Source: Bacteroidales bacterium (GTDB taxonomy: Bacteria; Bacteroidota; Bacteroidia; Bacteroidales; UBA932). Taken from it: a stretch of 64,000 nt of DNA. Below the pieces are notes generated by a model. It did not search any database and was not told the DNA's origin. It saw only the letters and a program-made list of their open reading frames with translations. Positions 31,726 to 41,272 of the stretch are shown piece by piece; within the stretch, counting starts at the first letter, position 1; each line of letters begins with the position of its first letter. Where the stretch lies: assembly GCA_017395045.1 (NCBI GenBank), contig JAFPWG010000011.1:186001-250000 (forward strand). Reading direction: 5' to 3'. The position numbers and the translations under genes were made by a program.

Positions 31726-32988
31726 CTACAGGCTCAGGCTGTGGTCGATGCAGGCGGGATACTCTTCGGGGTAATGGGTGACCATCACGAGGGTCTTGCC
31801 GGGAGCGCCGCAGAAACGGTCCAGCAATCCTTTGACATAGTGCCGATGGTCCTCGTCCAGGCCCTGCAGGGGCTCGTCCAGGATATACAGGGGCGGATCC
31901 TTGACAAAGGCGCGGGCGACCAGGCACAGGCGCTGCTCCCCGCTGGAGAGCCGGAGGAAAGGCCTGTCGGCCAGATCCCCGATGCGGAACTCCCTCATCC
32001 ATCCGAGCGCCCCCGCCCGCTGTCCTTCGGTGGGGTGCCGGTATAAACCTTCCGTGTCGAAATAGCCGCTCGTGACGATATCCAGCGCCGGAGCGTCCAT
32101 CCGGAACGCCCGGTGCAGCTCCGGACTCACATAGCCGATCTGCCGCTTGATGTCCCAGATGCTCTCCCCGCTCCCCCGCGGACGGCCGAAGAGTTCGATG
32201 TCGTGGGCATAGGCCTGGGGATTGTCGGCATTGACGAGGCTCAGGAGGGTACTCTTGCCGCTGCCGTTCGCGCCGGTCAGCGCCCAATGCTCCCCTTGCC
32301 GTACCGTCCAGTCCAATCCGTCCAGGATCACGCGATTACCGTAACGGATGGTCACTTTCCGCATCCGGATGACCGCCGGCGGAAGGACCGCGTCCAGATA
32401 CTCGTCCAATGGAATCTTTTCGTCCGCGATGCCGTTCTCCACAGGGATGACGTGCGTGATGAACGGCGGAATCTCCGCCGGCCGGGACAGCACCAGCACC
32501 ACGGTGGTGGAAGCGGTCAAGGCGGTCAGCAGTTCCGTCAGCAGGTTTCTCGTGCGGGGATCGAGCCCGATATAGGGATTGTCCACGACCAGCACCTTCG
32601 GACCGCCCAGAAGGGCTCGCGTAAGCTGGTACTTCCGCAGTTCACCGGAAGACAGGGTGACCAGCGGCTTATCCAGCAACGGTCCCATCGAAAACAGGTC
32701 GATGAGTCCGTGCAGATTCCGCTCCGCCGCAACCGGATCCGGACTCTCAGCCGCAGATTCACGCAAAGCCTCCCCCACCGAAGGCGGGTCTCCCTCCAGC
32801 GTGAACAGGTTCCAGCGCTGCTGCATGAAGAAATTACGGTCGCCATAACTGCCGTACGAATCGCGGAACGAGATGTATTTCGCGCCGCACCGCCCCGCGA
32901 ATGCGGCGGCCAGGCGGCTTTTCCCGGAAGCGTTGCCGCCCACCAGGGCGACCTGCTCCCCCGGACGGATATCCAAACAACTTGTCAT
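31726..32988 (-). CDS. Twin ABC ATPase, ModF-like
   Basis: 420 residues from the ATG at 32988. Two ABC nucleotide-binding domains and no membrane segments. NBD1 has LVGGNASGKSRLAA (Walker A), LSSGELRKYQLTRAL (signature) and VLVVDNPYIGLD (Walker B, where Asn replaces the usual catalytic Glu). NBD2 has LTGANGSGKSTLLSL, LSSGEQRLCLVARAF and LYILDEPLQGLD (intact Glu). The arrangement is like ModF/PhrA proteins. No transporter or molybdate gene is adjacent, so the role is open; the asymmetric NBD1 would make it hydrolyse ATP mainly at one site. Confidence 0.85.
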   Translation of the reverse strand: MTSCLDIRPGEQVALVGGNASGKSRLAAAFAGRCGAKYISFRDSYGSYGDRNFFMQQRWNLFTLEGDPPSVGEALRESAAESPDPVAAERNLHGLIDLFSMGPLLDKPLVTLSSGELRKYQLTRALLGGPKVLVVDNPYIGLDPRTRNLLTELLTALTASTTVVLVLSRPAEIPPFITHVIPVENGIADEKIPLDEYLDAVLPPAVIRMRKVTIRYGNRVILDGLDWTVRQGEHWALTGANGSGKSTLLSLVNADNPQAYAHDIELFGRPRGSGESIWDIKRQIGYVSPELHRAFRMDAPALDIVTSGYFDTEGLYRHPTEGQRAGALGWMREFRIGDLADRPFLRLSSGEQRLCLVARAFVKDPPLYILDEPLQGLDEDHRHYVKGLLDRFCGAPGKTLVMVTHYPEEYPACIDHSLSL

Positions 32989-33044
32989 GCTGCAAGTTAC
33001 CCATTTCCTGCGAAACGGGCAAATCCCAAAGGGTGATAACACAT

Positions 33045-33075
33045 TTTGAAAAGTGGTAACATTCCCCTATCTTTG
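33045..33075 (+). promoter_or_regulatory. Consensus promoter of the toxin-antitoxin pair
   Basis: TTTG at 33045-33048, 19 bases, TATCTTTG at 33068-33075; the antitoxin ATG is at 33092. An exact match to both Bacteroidetes boxes. Confidence 0.8.
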
Positions 33076-33091
33076 CAGAAAAGAAACGACC

Positions 33092-33376
33092 ATGGACACG
33101 ACCACGACCCGCGTACAAACCGCCTTCCGCCTTCCCCCCGACCTCCTCGCCCGGGTCAAACTATTTGCCAGACGGGAGAATCTATCCGTGAACAGTTATG
33201 TGGAACACATACTGGACAAGGCGACGGCTCTTGTTTTCCCTAAACTCCCCAAGGATTTTCAAATCCCGGAAGAACTACTCCAAAGTGCCGGATGCATTCC
33301 CGCCCCGTCCGAACAGGAACTGAAAAACGACCCCAGACTTGCACACGCCCTCGGATATGATCAAAGCATTCATTGA
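33092..33376 (+). CDS. Antitoxin-like protein of a PIN module
   Basis: 94 residues from the ATG at 33092. The N-terminal half resembles a ribbon-helix-helix DNA-binding fold (TRVQTAFRLPPDLLARVKLF, ARRENLSVNSYVEHILDKA). The C-terminal half (FQIPEELLQSAGCIPAPSEQEL) would be the toxin-wrapping tail. It overlaps the PIN gene by 20 bases, as typical of antitoxin-first VapBC-like pairs. It probably represses its own promoter. Confidence 0.8.
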   Translation: MDTTTTRVQTAFRLPPDLLARVKLFARRENLSVNSYVEHILDKATALVFPKLPKDFQIPEELLQSAGCIPAPSEQELKNDPRLAHALGYDQSIH

Positions 33377-33788
33377 CACGAACGTCCTGCTGGACCAATT
33401 CGTCGAAGACCGGGACCCGAACGGCTATGCCCGAACTATTTTCGCTGCAGTCCGGGCGCACAAGATTGAAGCAGTCATTACCATCCAGAGCATCCTGGAT
33501 GCCGCTTATGTTGCCATGAATCGCCAGGGCGTCAAATTGAATCAGTTCAAGAACACCCTTCTCGGGATGTTCAATTACATCAACATCAGCCACATAGATT
33601 CCTTCGACATCCGCGACGCCCTCTTATCTGAAGAACCCGACATCGAAGACAACGCCCAATATGCGCATGCGGTGTCGGAGGCCTGCGACATCATCCTCAC
33701 GAATGACCGGAAGTTCATCCAAAGAAAAGCCTCCGGGGACATCCTGATGATGACCCCGGAGGAATTCGTCGGGAAGATGCGGGAATAA
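33357..33788 (+). CDS. PIN-domain ribonuclease toxin
   Basis: 143 residues from the ATG at 33357. PIN-domain acidic residues are present: Asp7 in FIDTNVLLD, an acidic helix near DIEDNAQYAHAV, and Asp in IILTNDRKF. The fold and length are those of VapC-type toxins that cleave tRNA or other structured RNA. The upstream overlapping gene is the antitoxin. It is of the Bacteroidetes PIN_3-like subgroup by its DTNVLLDQF start. Confidence 0.88.
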   Translation: MIKAFIDTNVLLDQFVEDRDPNGYARTIFAAVRAHKIEAVITIQSILDAAYVAMNRQGVKLNQFKNTLLGMFNYINISHIDSFDIRDALLSEEPDIEDNAQYAHAVSEACDIILTNDRKFIQRKASGDILMMTPEEFVGKMRE

Positions 33789-33791
33789 CCC

Positions 33792-36020
33792 CTACAGCAG
33801 GAATACCACGGAAGAGTTGCCGGAAAGGGTGAGGGTGTCTTGGTCCAGGGTCACGGTACCCAGGATGGCGACCGGCTTGGAAATATCGTCGGATACCGCG
33901 ACGGACTTCTCGCCGGAAGCCGTATTGTGGATCACGAGCATCTTCTGCGAACCGGCGGTCATGTACCAGGCGGCGATGGAGTTGCCGCCCTTGAGACCGG
34001 CATTGGTCATCGTGCCTTCAGCCAGGGCCGGATAGGTGTTGCGCACCCGGGAGAAGGTCTTGTACACGTTCAGGAGCGACTCGGAATTGGCATCCTGGGC
34101 CTCCACGGAGATATCGGACTTCAGCATCCCGTTGTCCACCTTGTTGTTCACGCCCTTCTTGGCGCAGTCCTTGCCCGCCTTGTCCCACATCATGGGCGTG
34201 CGGACGTACTCGTCGCCATTGTCTTTCTTGCCATAATAGCCCAGCTCCTCACCCTGGTAGATGAATGGCTTTCCGGGCGAAGTAAGCAGCATCGCGGCAG
34301 CCTGTTTCTCCTTCACGACATTCTTGCCCAGGGATTCCGCGGCGCGGTTCTGGTCGTGGTTGGTCATGAACAGGGAGGTAATGGCGTCGTCGCGGACGGC
34401 GGAATGGTCCCTGACATACCCGCTCACCGAAGAAACGTAATTCGACGCATTCCCGTTGAGCGCCTGGGTCAAGGCGCCGAAATACTCGAACTCGAAACAG
34501 GAGGTCAGGCTCTTGTAGTACTGCTTCTCCGTAACGTGACCATCCCATTCTTCGGCCACCATGAAGATGTTGTCGTCGTGGCCTGCAGCCTTGTAAGTGG
34601 CGTTGCAATGCTCATACCACTTCTTCAGCAGGGTCTGGTTCGACGAGTGGTTGAAAGAGCCGATGCCGCCGCAGATGTGCTTGACCGCATCCAGGCGGAA
34701 TCCGTCGACACCCAGGTTGATCCATTTGTCGGCCGAGGCGGCCAGATCCTGGAAGCAGGGGTTGGTTTCGGCTTTCGAGGGATCTCCATAGTTCAGGTCC
34801 GGCATCCAGTCACTGAAGCAGCCCATGTAATAGAGGGTTTCCGTGGAAACGTTTGTGAGCTCGATCTTGTAGCGGCCGTTGCCTGTGAAACTGATATCCT
34901 TTCCTTCCGCCACCAGGTCGATCGTCGCCCCGTCCGTCAGGGTAGTCGTTCCGGAGGCGCCGAACTTGGAGCCGGCGTCCCAGTTCATGTATTTACGCAC
35001 CAGCATGCCCCACTTGCCGTTGATGTCCATCACCAGATAGTAGGTTCCGTCTCCCTTGTCCACGAAATTGACAGCCTTGTCCCCCACGTTGTCCTGCCAC
35101 ATATAGAGATTCCAGTTGGAAGTACCGTTGGTCACGGCCTCGGTGGTCTTTTTGATGGTCAGCTTGGGCGAACCGCTGGTTGCCTGTTTCCATTCATCGG
35201 ACTTGTAGCTCGTTCCTTTCAGCATCGGGAAGGATGAGTAATCCTTCGAAGGATTGGTGCTGAAGAAATAATAGTCCCGGTACGGACTGGAAGGGTCGGC
35301 CAGTGCCTGGGTGAACCAGGAATTTCCCTTGCCGGAATGGTTCAGGACATAGTCCATGTAGATCTTGATTCCCCTGGCATGGGCCGCGTCGATCAGGTTC
35401 TTGAAGTCCTGCACCGTACCGTACAGCGGATTCACGTCATAATAGTCCGTCACGTCGTAGGCGTGATAGCTGTCGGACGGATGCGCCGGAGACAGCCACA
35501 AGGCCGTCGCGCCCAGGCCATCCAGATAGTCCAGCTTGTTCTGGATACCCTTGAAGTCTCCGACTCCGTCGCCGTCGCTGTCGGCGAAGGAGTAGATGAG
35601 CAGCTGGTACGTCGTGGAAGAACGCTTAGTGCCGTCGAAGGCGTCGGCGATCGGGGTCAACGTCTTGACGTTCTTTCCCTTCTGGGAGACGGCGACCGTC
35701 ACGGTATTCGAACCCTTGACCGTGATGGAACCGGAACGGTCCTCTTTCGCATTGGCATCGACCGACACATCCAGCGATGCGTTCCCGGTTCCGGAGGTCT
35801 TCGCCAGATGGATCCAGGAATCGGAGGGCGTCGCCGTCCAGTCTCCGGCGGTGGTGACCAAAATGAGTTTATGCCCCTTGTCCTCGGCCTCGAAGGAGAC
35901 GGATTCGGGACTTACGGAAAGGTCGTTGTTTACGACCGGATCCACCTTGGGATCGCAGGAAAACAACATGCTGAGCGCGGCGAATACCGGCACGAGCAGA
36001 AGGACGGCCTGTTTCTTCAT
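33792..36020 (-). CDS. SusG-like surface alpha-amylase (GH13)
   Basis: 742 residues. Lipobox MLFSC (Cys22), then a BACON domain (about 32-117, WTATPSDSWIHLAK) and a GH13 catalytic barrel from 135. Catalytic residues: Asp444 in GVDGFRLDAVKH, Glu490 in FMVAEEWDG, Asp556 in FMTNHDQNR. About 110 residues (288-400) are inserted in the B domain, with TSNWNLYMWQD and GRYKIELTNV, in the same place as the starch-binding CBM58 of B. thetaiotaomicron SusG. It degrades starch at the cell surface, feeding the SusCD complex. It is the last gene of the leftward Sus operon; a BACON domain in front is an addition compared with the classic SusG. Confidence 0.94.
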   Translation of the reverse strand: MKKQAVLLLVPVFAALSMLFSCDPKVDPVVNNDLSVSPESVSFEAEDKGHKLILVTTAGDWTATPSDSWIHLAKTSGTGNASLDVSVDANAKEDRSGSITVKGSNTVTVAVSQKGKNVKTLTPIADAFDGTKRSSTTYQLLIYSFADSDGDGVGDFKGIQNKLDYLDGLGATALWLSPAHPSDSYHAYDVTDYYDVNPLYGTVQDFKNLIDAAHARGIKIYMDYVLNHSGKGNSWFTQALADPSSPYRDYYFFSTNPSKDYSSFPMLKGTSYKSDEWKQATSGSPKLTIKKTTEAVTNGTSNWNLYMWQDNVGDKAVNFVDKGDGTYYLVMDINGKWGMLVRKYMNWDAGSKFGASGTTTLTDGATIDLVAEGKDISFTGNGRYKIELTNVSTETLYYMGCFSDWMPDLNYGDPSKAETNPCFQDLAASADKWINLGVDGFRLDAVKHICGGIGSFNHSSNQTLLKKWYEHCNATYKAAGHDDNIFMVAEEWDGHVTEKQYYKSLTSCFEFEYFGALTQALNGNASNYVSSVSGYVRDHSAVRDDAITSLFMTNHDQNRAAESLGKNVVKEKQAAAMLLTSPGKPFIYQGEELGYYGKKDNGDEYVRTPMMWDKAGKDCAKKGVNNKVDNGMLKSDISVEAQDANSESLLNVYKTFSRVRNTYPALAEGTMTNAGLKGGNSIAAWYMTAGSQKMLVIHNTASGEKSVAVSDDISKPVAILGTVTLDQDTLTLSGNSSVVFLL

Positions 36021-36085
36021 GGTACGGACTGTTAATTGGCAGGCCGGGGTCCGGTCAGGGGCCCCGGCCCGAAAAGAATCAGGGA

Positions 36086-39000
36086 CTACTTGACGGTGTA
36101 AGTCAATGTCATCAGGTTGGCATCCTTGTTACCCCAACTGGTAATCGAGATGGTCTGGCCTTTCTCGACCGCCGGAAGGTTGGCACGCGGGATCCGGGTT
36201 TCGGTTTCAATCAAACCGTTCTCCGACGTATCGTTGTCGAGCGTACCCTTGCAGATGATATTGTCGATCGTGCAACCCTTTCCGCTGCCGGCAGGCGACT
36301 CCCAGAAGGCAGGGGCATCGGGAGTACCGCCAAAGAGGTACAGGTACATCCAGGCCTCGAAGTTGCCGTGGGAACCTTCGGCATAGTCTCCGGTTTCGGC
36401 GTTATTGTCCAGATCGAAATCATAGTAGTAATACCCCTTGTTCGATCCCCAGAGTTCGTTGCCTCTCTTCTTGTTCCGCATGGAGTAGATGTAGAAGAAC
36501 TCATCGTCGTTCGTGACTTTCAGCGACTTGTAAACACCGTCGCTGCTTGCGCCTTCGACACCCGCCCAGTCGGACATGTCACCGTCGATGGTGATGCTGG
36601 CGGCAGGCTGGCCACCCTTCGGAGTAAGGGTAAGCGTTCCCTTGTTCAGGTCCAGTTTGGCGTCGTATTCGCCGGCATCGGCCACCTTCGCATTGCCCTC
36701 GACGGCGGAGAGACGGTTCAGGTCACCACCCATCGAATAGTCCCAGTTGCCGTTGAAGCGGACCTTCAGTTCGGCGTTCGCTTCCAGGGTCACGGTTCCG
36801 TTGTAGGTGCAGTCAGCGGCATCGAAACGCAGGACGACATCATCCGACCACTGGTTGAAGGAACCGATGAGGCCCACTTTCTCCACCTTGAGCGCGGTGG
36901 CCGTCTTGGAATCCAGGTTCACGGTCCAGAAATAGGTTCCTTCGTCGAGGGTCATGTTGTCGCTGGCCCCCAGGGTGAAGTTAAGCCCGTCAGCCGTGCC
37001 GCCGATCCAGGTGCCGTCGTGTCCGAACTTGAACTCTACGGCAGCATCGCCTTGCTTGTACATGGTCAGAGCACCCTTGTACTCCCCGTCGCCCTTGCCC
37101 AGAAGCTTGGGAGCCGTATCGAGGTTCCACTCGCTGCCGGAATAAGCGCCCGGGACGCTGATCTCGGTTTTGTAAGCCGGGGCTTCTCCTTCGCCGGTAA
37201 TGGTACCGGTTCCGGCGTTGAAGTCAAGCGTAGCCACCTGTCCGGCCAGGATGTCCGGAACTCCCTGCAGCTCATCGAGCACGCGCGGGACGAGCTGACC
37301 GTCGATAATGTTGAACTCACGGGTCCACCAGGACGTCGTGGCTATGTCGGAGGCGACATACATGCGCAGCTTGCCGGCCTTCGGGGCAGTCACCTTCAGC
37401 GTCCGGCCATCGGCCTCGAACAGGGCATTTTCCATGGCCTCGTCCCAGGCGCCGAAGGCATCACCGATGCCATAGACCTTCGCAGGTTCAACGTTCAGGA
37501 TGCTGTTCTTGAGGTCGACATGCACCAGATAGATACCTTCCTCGGGGACGATGATGTTTCCATCACCGTCATTGGTGAAGCCATGGTTCGTATTCAGCGA
37601 ACCGAACTGATTGTTATCCCACTCCCTGGCGCCGTTGAGCTTGAATCCGTTCTTGGTGAAGTAACGGATGGTATAGAACTGGCCTTCGGCCGACTTGCCG
37701 CCGTCCCAGTCCGGTTTGTTGATCACCGGCCACAGTTCAACGGTTCCTTCGCCCCAGCTCCAATTGCCGAAGTCGGTACCGGTCATGTACAGGTGTTCGG
37801 GGAATTCCCTGTACTCCTCGATGAGGATGGTAGGCGCATCGCCGTAAGTGAAGGTGATGTTGTAATTACCTTCGACGCCGATACGGATGTTCTTGCCGCC
37901 CGCCGCGAAGGTTTCACCCAGCACCGGCTGGTAGACGCCATAGACGTTGCCTTCCTCGTAGGTGCTCTCGGCATTCTCCTCAGGTCCGCCGTAACTCTTG
38001 GCCCAATCGTGGTCGGCGCGGATCTTGAACTCGTCCTTTTCACGGACATAGAGGTTCTTGATGGTCCACACGTCACCGCTCACGTTCGTCAAGTCATAAT
38101 CCTTTTCCCAGCCGCTGTCCTCCAGCGTACCGATCACGGACCAGGCCTTCGGCTTGGGCTGCGGCGGAGGAACGTCGCCTGAATCCTTGGCGATGGACTT
38201 GATCACCTTCGCGGTAGCATTCTCCGGATCCAGGATGAAGTCATATACACCGTCTTCCAGGACAATGATGTTAGCGCCATTCTGAGCCACTTCGAACTCT
38301 TCGCCCAGCGTGTAGGTAGTCACACCCTCGGCATAACCGAAGTTCACATCCCAACCGGCGTCCTTGCGGAACTTCCACTCCTCACCGGCGTTCAGCGCAA
38401 TGGCCTTGCACACGTGGAGGGTACCATTGGTGACCATCTCCACATCGCCGCCCCAGCTGTTGAAGGAGCCGATGACGCTCCAGGGGCTCGTCTCGGTGTA
38501 TGCGGCATAAGGATCGACGTCGATGACCTTCGTCTTGATGATCTTAGCAGTCGCATTCTCCGGATCCAGGATGAGGTCATAGGCGCCGTCCTCGGCGATT
38601 ATGATGTTGGCACCGCCCTGGCCCAGGGCGAATTCCTCGTCCAGCGTGTAGGATGTCACACCCTCGGCATAACCGAAGTTTACATCCCAGCCGGCATCCT
38701 TGCGGAACTTGAATTCATCGCCCGCAGCAAGCGTGATGTTCTTGCAGACGTGGAGGGTACCATTGGTGACCATCTCCACATCGCCGCCCCAGCTGTTGAA
38801 GGAGCCGATGACGCTCCAAGGACTCGTCTCGGTGTAGCCGGCATACGGGTCATCCTGCGGCGCAACGCTCTTGATGATCTTCGCGGTCGCGTTCTCCGGA
38901 TCCAGGATGAAATCATAGACGCCGGCCTCGGCAATCACGATGTTGGCTCCGCCCTGGCTCAGGTCGAATTCCTCGCCCAGCACATAGGACGAAATCCCTT

Positions 39001-39655
39001 CGGCATAACCGAAGTTCACATCCCAGCTGGCATCCTTGCGGAACTTGACTTCCGCGTTGGCATCCAGCTGAACGGCCTTGGCCACGTGAAGCGTACCGTT
39101 CGTCCACATCTCGTAGTCGCCGCCCCAATCGTTGAAGGAACCGATCAGGCTCCATTCACTCGGCTGCGTGTAGCGGGCATAAGGATCGCCGCTGGGCAGG
39201 ATGATTTCATAGGCGTCGATGATGATATGGGCGACGGATTCGATATAGGAACCCGGATTCTGGTCATCGGGGGTCTTCAGGTTGGAGGCCCGGATAGCCA
39301 TCTCAAGGGAATGCGTGCTTCCTTCCTCGCAGCCCAGCTCCTGCAGGGCGCGGGTCAGGTTGGTAGCGGAGACGGACAGGACGCCGTCCTTGTCAGTCGA
39401 ATTCACCCGCTTGCTGACAGCGTTCCCATCCAGGGAAACGATGGCCAGCATGTGGTTGAGAATCTTGGGGTTGGTATTGAGAACGGCGGGGGTGTATTCG
39501 GCCGTAACGGCGCCATCCACCACCTCATACCCGTTCAGCACCGGTGCGGTGCACTGGGAGGGATCGAAGATAGCCCTGTCCTCCTCCTTCATGCAGGAGC
39601 CCAGGCCAAGCAACAGCGTGGCTCCTGCCAATACAATGGATATCAGTCTTTTCAT
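36086..39655 (-). CDS. Giant SusE/SusF-like starch-binding lipoprotein
   Basis: 1189 residues from the ATG at 39655, against 390-490 for classic SusE/F. Lipobox LLGLGSC; then a DUF5019/SusE-type N-terminal Ig domain (to about 160); three near-identical modules of about 112 residues, each with SPWSVIGSFNSWGGD, NGTLHVCK, FRKDAGWDVNFGYAEG, ILDPENATAKII; then two diverged modules (AWSVIGTLEDSGWEKDYDLT; LYMTGTDFGNWSWG), another SusF-like part, and a C-terminal CBM9/DOMON-like domain (ITIDGDMSDWAGVEG). This is a surface starch binder with many sites. Its position between susD and the amylase is that of susE/F. The near-identical modules are also nearly identical in DNA, so they are a recent duplication. 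Confidence 0.88.
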   Translation of the reverse strand: MKRLISIVLAGATLLLGLGSCMKEEDRAIFDPSQCTAPVLNGYEVVDGAVTAEYTPAVLNTNPKILNHMLAIVSLDGNAVSKRVNSTDKDGVLSVSATNLTRALQELGCEEGSTHSLEMAIRASNLKTPDDQNPGSYIESVAHIIIDAYEIILPSGDPYARYTQPSEWSLIGSFNDWGGDYEMWTNGTLHVAKAVQLDANAEVKFRKDASWDVNFGYAEGISSYVLGEEFDLSQGGANIVIAEAGVYDFILDPENATAKIIKSVAPQDDPYAGYTETSPWSVIGSFNSWGGDVEMVTNGTLHVCKNITLAAGDEFKFRKDAGWDVNFGYAEGVTSYTLDEEFALGQGGANIIIAEDGAYDLILDPENATAKIIKTKVIDVDPYAAYTETSPWSVIGSFNSWGGDVEMVTNGTLHVCKAIALNAGEEWKFRKDAGWDVNFGYAEGVTTYTLGEEFEVAQNGANIIVLEDGVYDFILDPENATAKVIKSIAKDSGDVPPPQPKPKAWSVIGTLEDSGWEKDYDLTNVSGDVWTIKNLYVREKDEFKIRADHDWAKSYGGPEENAESTYEEGNVYGVYQPVLGETFAAGGKNIRIGVEGNYNITFTYGDAPTILIEEYREFPEHLYMTGTDFGNWSWGEGTVELWPVINKPDWDGGKSAEGQFYTIRYFTKNGFKLNGAREWDNNQFGSLNTNHGFTNDGDGNIIVPEEGIYLVHVDLKNSILNVEPAKVYGIGDAFGAWDEAMENALFEADGRTLKVTAPKAGKLRMYVASDIATTSWWTREFNIIDGQLVPRVLDELQGVPDILAGQVATLDFNAGTGTITGEGEAPAYKTEISVPGAYSGSEWNLDTAPKLLGKGDGEYKGALTMYKQGDAAVEFKFGHDGTWIGGTADGLNFTLGASDNMTLDEGTYFWTVNLDSKTATALKVEKVGLIGSFNQWSDDVVLRFDAADCTYNGTVTLEANAELKVRFNGNWDYSMGGDLNRLSAVEGNAKVADAGEYDAKLDLNKGTLTLTPKGGQPAASITIDGDMSDWAGVEGASSDGVYKSLKVTNDDEFFYIYSMRNKKRGNELWGSNKGYYYYDFDLDNNAETGDYAEGSHGNFEAWMYLYLFGGTPDAPAFWESPAGSGKGCTIDNIICKGTLDNDTSENGLIETETRIPRANLPAVEKGQTISITSWGNKDANLMTLTYTVK
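38180..39188 (-). repeat. Three tandem modules, period about 336 bp
   Basis: Approximate units 38180-38517, 38518-38853 and 38854-39188 within the SusE/F-like gene. The best-conserved block, about 70 bases beginning at 38412 and 38748 (offset 336, which is 112 codons), appears identical in two units. The third unit is more diverged. Such repeats are prone to copy-number change. Confidence 0.85.
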
Positions 39656-39670
39656 ATTCAGAAGCATCTG

Positions 39671-41254
39671 TTAATAACCGGGGTTCTGCCCCAGAAGGCT
39701 GTTGGTATTATACTCGGCATCCGGAATCGGGAAGAGTTTCAGGTGGTCCGCTACGGACGTTCCGTTATACTCTTCACCCTTCCAGGTCCACAGGTAGGCA
39801 TTTCCGGTGTACTTGCCGAAACGGATCAGGTCGCTACGACGGTGACCTTCCCAATACAGTTCCCGGCCGCGCTCATCGAGGAGCTCATCCAGGCTGTAAT
39901 TGGAAACGTTACCCAGACCGGCGCGGGCGCGGACGGCATTCCAGGCGGCCTTCGCCTCGGATTCCGTCACATTGCCGGCACCCCTGAGCTGGCACTCGGC
40001 GAGCATCAGGTATGCGTCGGCGGCACGGAAAAGCGGGAAGTCGGTATCCACGAAGGTCGCACCTTCATAGATATTGCCCGTGCTGGCCATGTTGCTGAAC
40101 TTGTGGGACGTCCAGGCGGTCTTGAAGGAACCGGGGTCGTCCATCGTTTCGGGATAGTTGTTGGGGCCGCCGTCGAAGATGAAACGGGCATCGTTCGTGC
40201 GGTCGAACTTCTGCAGGAAGGTAGGCGTGACGACGACGCCACCCCAGCCTCCGGAATTCATGCCAAGCCGGTTGCCGGTCTCCGCATCGCCTTCCTCGTA
40301 GGTGCTGCGGATCAGGAACTGGGTTGCACCCCAGGTCTGCGTTTCACCGGCCTTTGCCTCCACGCCGAAGATTATTTCGTCGGTGCAGCGGTCATTGTCG
40401 GCCATGAACAGCTCCTGATAGTTGGAATGCAGGGCGGGATACGCGGCGACGATGGCCTTGCAGGCTTCGGCAGCCTTTTCGTAGTAAGGCTTCGCTTCCG
40501 CACCGGAAAGGTTCAGGTACACCGGGGCGTTCAGGTTCAACTTGGCCTTGAGCATCTGGACAAAACCCTTGTCCACACGGCCATATTCCGCTTTGCGGAT
40601 TTCAGCCAGCTTGTCGGTGCTCAAAAGTTCATCAACCTGCTCCTCCATCCAGTCGATGAGATTCAGATTCGGAGCGGGACCCACGGAACCCACGCTGGTT
40701 TCCTCGGTAGCGAAAGGAACGTGCTCATAGCCGAACATGTCCACGATGTGGAGATAGCTCAGCAGGCGCAGGGCCTTGGCTTCGGCAATGTACTGCTGGA
40801 TCTTGGCGTCATCCTTGAACTGGGAGGCTTCCGCCTGGCGGATGAGCTCGTTGCACATGCTGATCTGATAATAGCCGCGGGAGAACATAGAACGCACGAA
40901 CACATCGGAACGGGTCCATTTCATATAGTGGAGGAACCGGACTGTCTTGTCGTCCCACACGCAGTGGGCGGCGTCCGTGGTAAGTTCCTGCATATAGAAG
41001 AGAGCGCGGATGTACTGGCCGAAACCGTTGTCGATACCATCGATGTCGCCGGAGTTTTCACCGGCAGGTCCGGAGACGGCCAGGCCGATGTAACACTTGG
41101 CCAGTACCTGTTCATATTGCTCAACCCCCGTCAGGATATCGGCAGGCAGCACCACGTCATCATCAACAGGCTCGATATTCAGGTCCTGGATGCAGGAGGT
41201 GGCGGAAAGAAGGGCAGCGGCGATAACCGCTAAAACGCTTAAATACTTTTTCAT
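39671..41254 (-). CDS. susD: SusD-family starch-binding lipoprotein
   Basis: 527 residues from the ATG at 41254. Lipobox LLSATSC. The SusD features are the N-terminal TPR-like helices (YIAEAKALRLLSYLHIVDMFG) and the C-terminal DAYLMLAECQLRGAG, WNAVRARAGLG, LDELLDERGRELYWEGHRRSDLIRFG and FPIPDAEYNTN. It clamps malto-oligosaccharides on top of the SusC barrel at the surface. The stop is 15 bases from the SusE/F-like gene and the start is 18 bases from the SusC stop, in one operon. Length equals classic SusD. Confidence 0.95.
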   Translation of the reverse strand: MKKYLSVLAVIAAALLSATSCIQDLNIEPVDDDVVLPADILTGVEQYEQVLAKCYIGLAVSGPAGENSGDIDGIDNGFGQYIRALFYMQELTTDAAHCVWDDKTVRFLHYMKWTRSDVFVRSMFSRGYYQISMCNELIRQAEASQFKDDAKIQQYIAEAKALRLLSYLHIVDMFGYEHVPFATEETSVGSVGPAPNLNLIDWMEEQVDELLSTDKLAEIRKAEYGRVDKGFVQMLKAKLNLNAPVYLNLSGAEAKPYYEKAAEACKAIVAAYPALHSNYQELFMADNDRCTDEIIFGVEAKAGETQTWGATQFLIRSTYEEGDAETGNRLGMNSGGWGGVVVTPTFLQKFDRTNDARFIFDGGPNNYPETMDDPGSFKTAWTSHKFSNMASTGNIYEGATFVDTDFPLFRAADAYLMLAECQLRGAGNVTESEAKAAWNAVRARAGLGNVSNYSLDELLDERGRELYWEGHRRSDLIRFGKYTGNAYLWTWKGEEYNGTSVADHLKLFPIPDAEYNTNSLLGQNPGY

Positions 41255-41272
41255 GGTCATATCCTCCTGATT

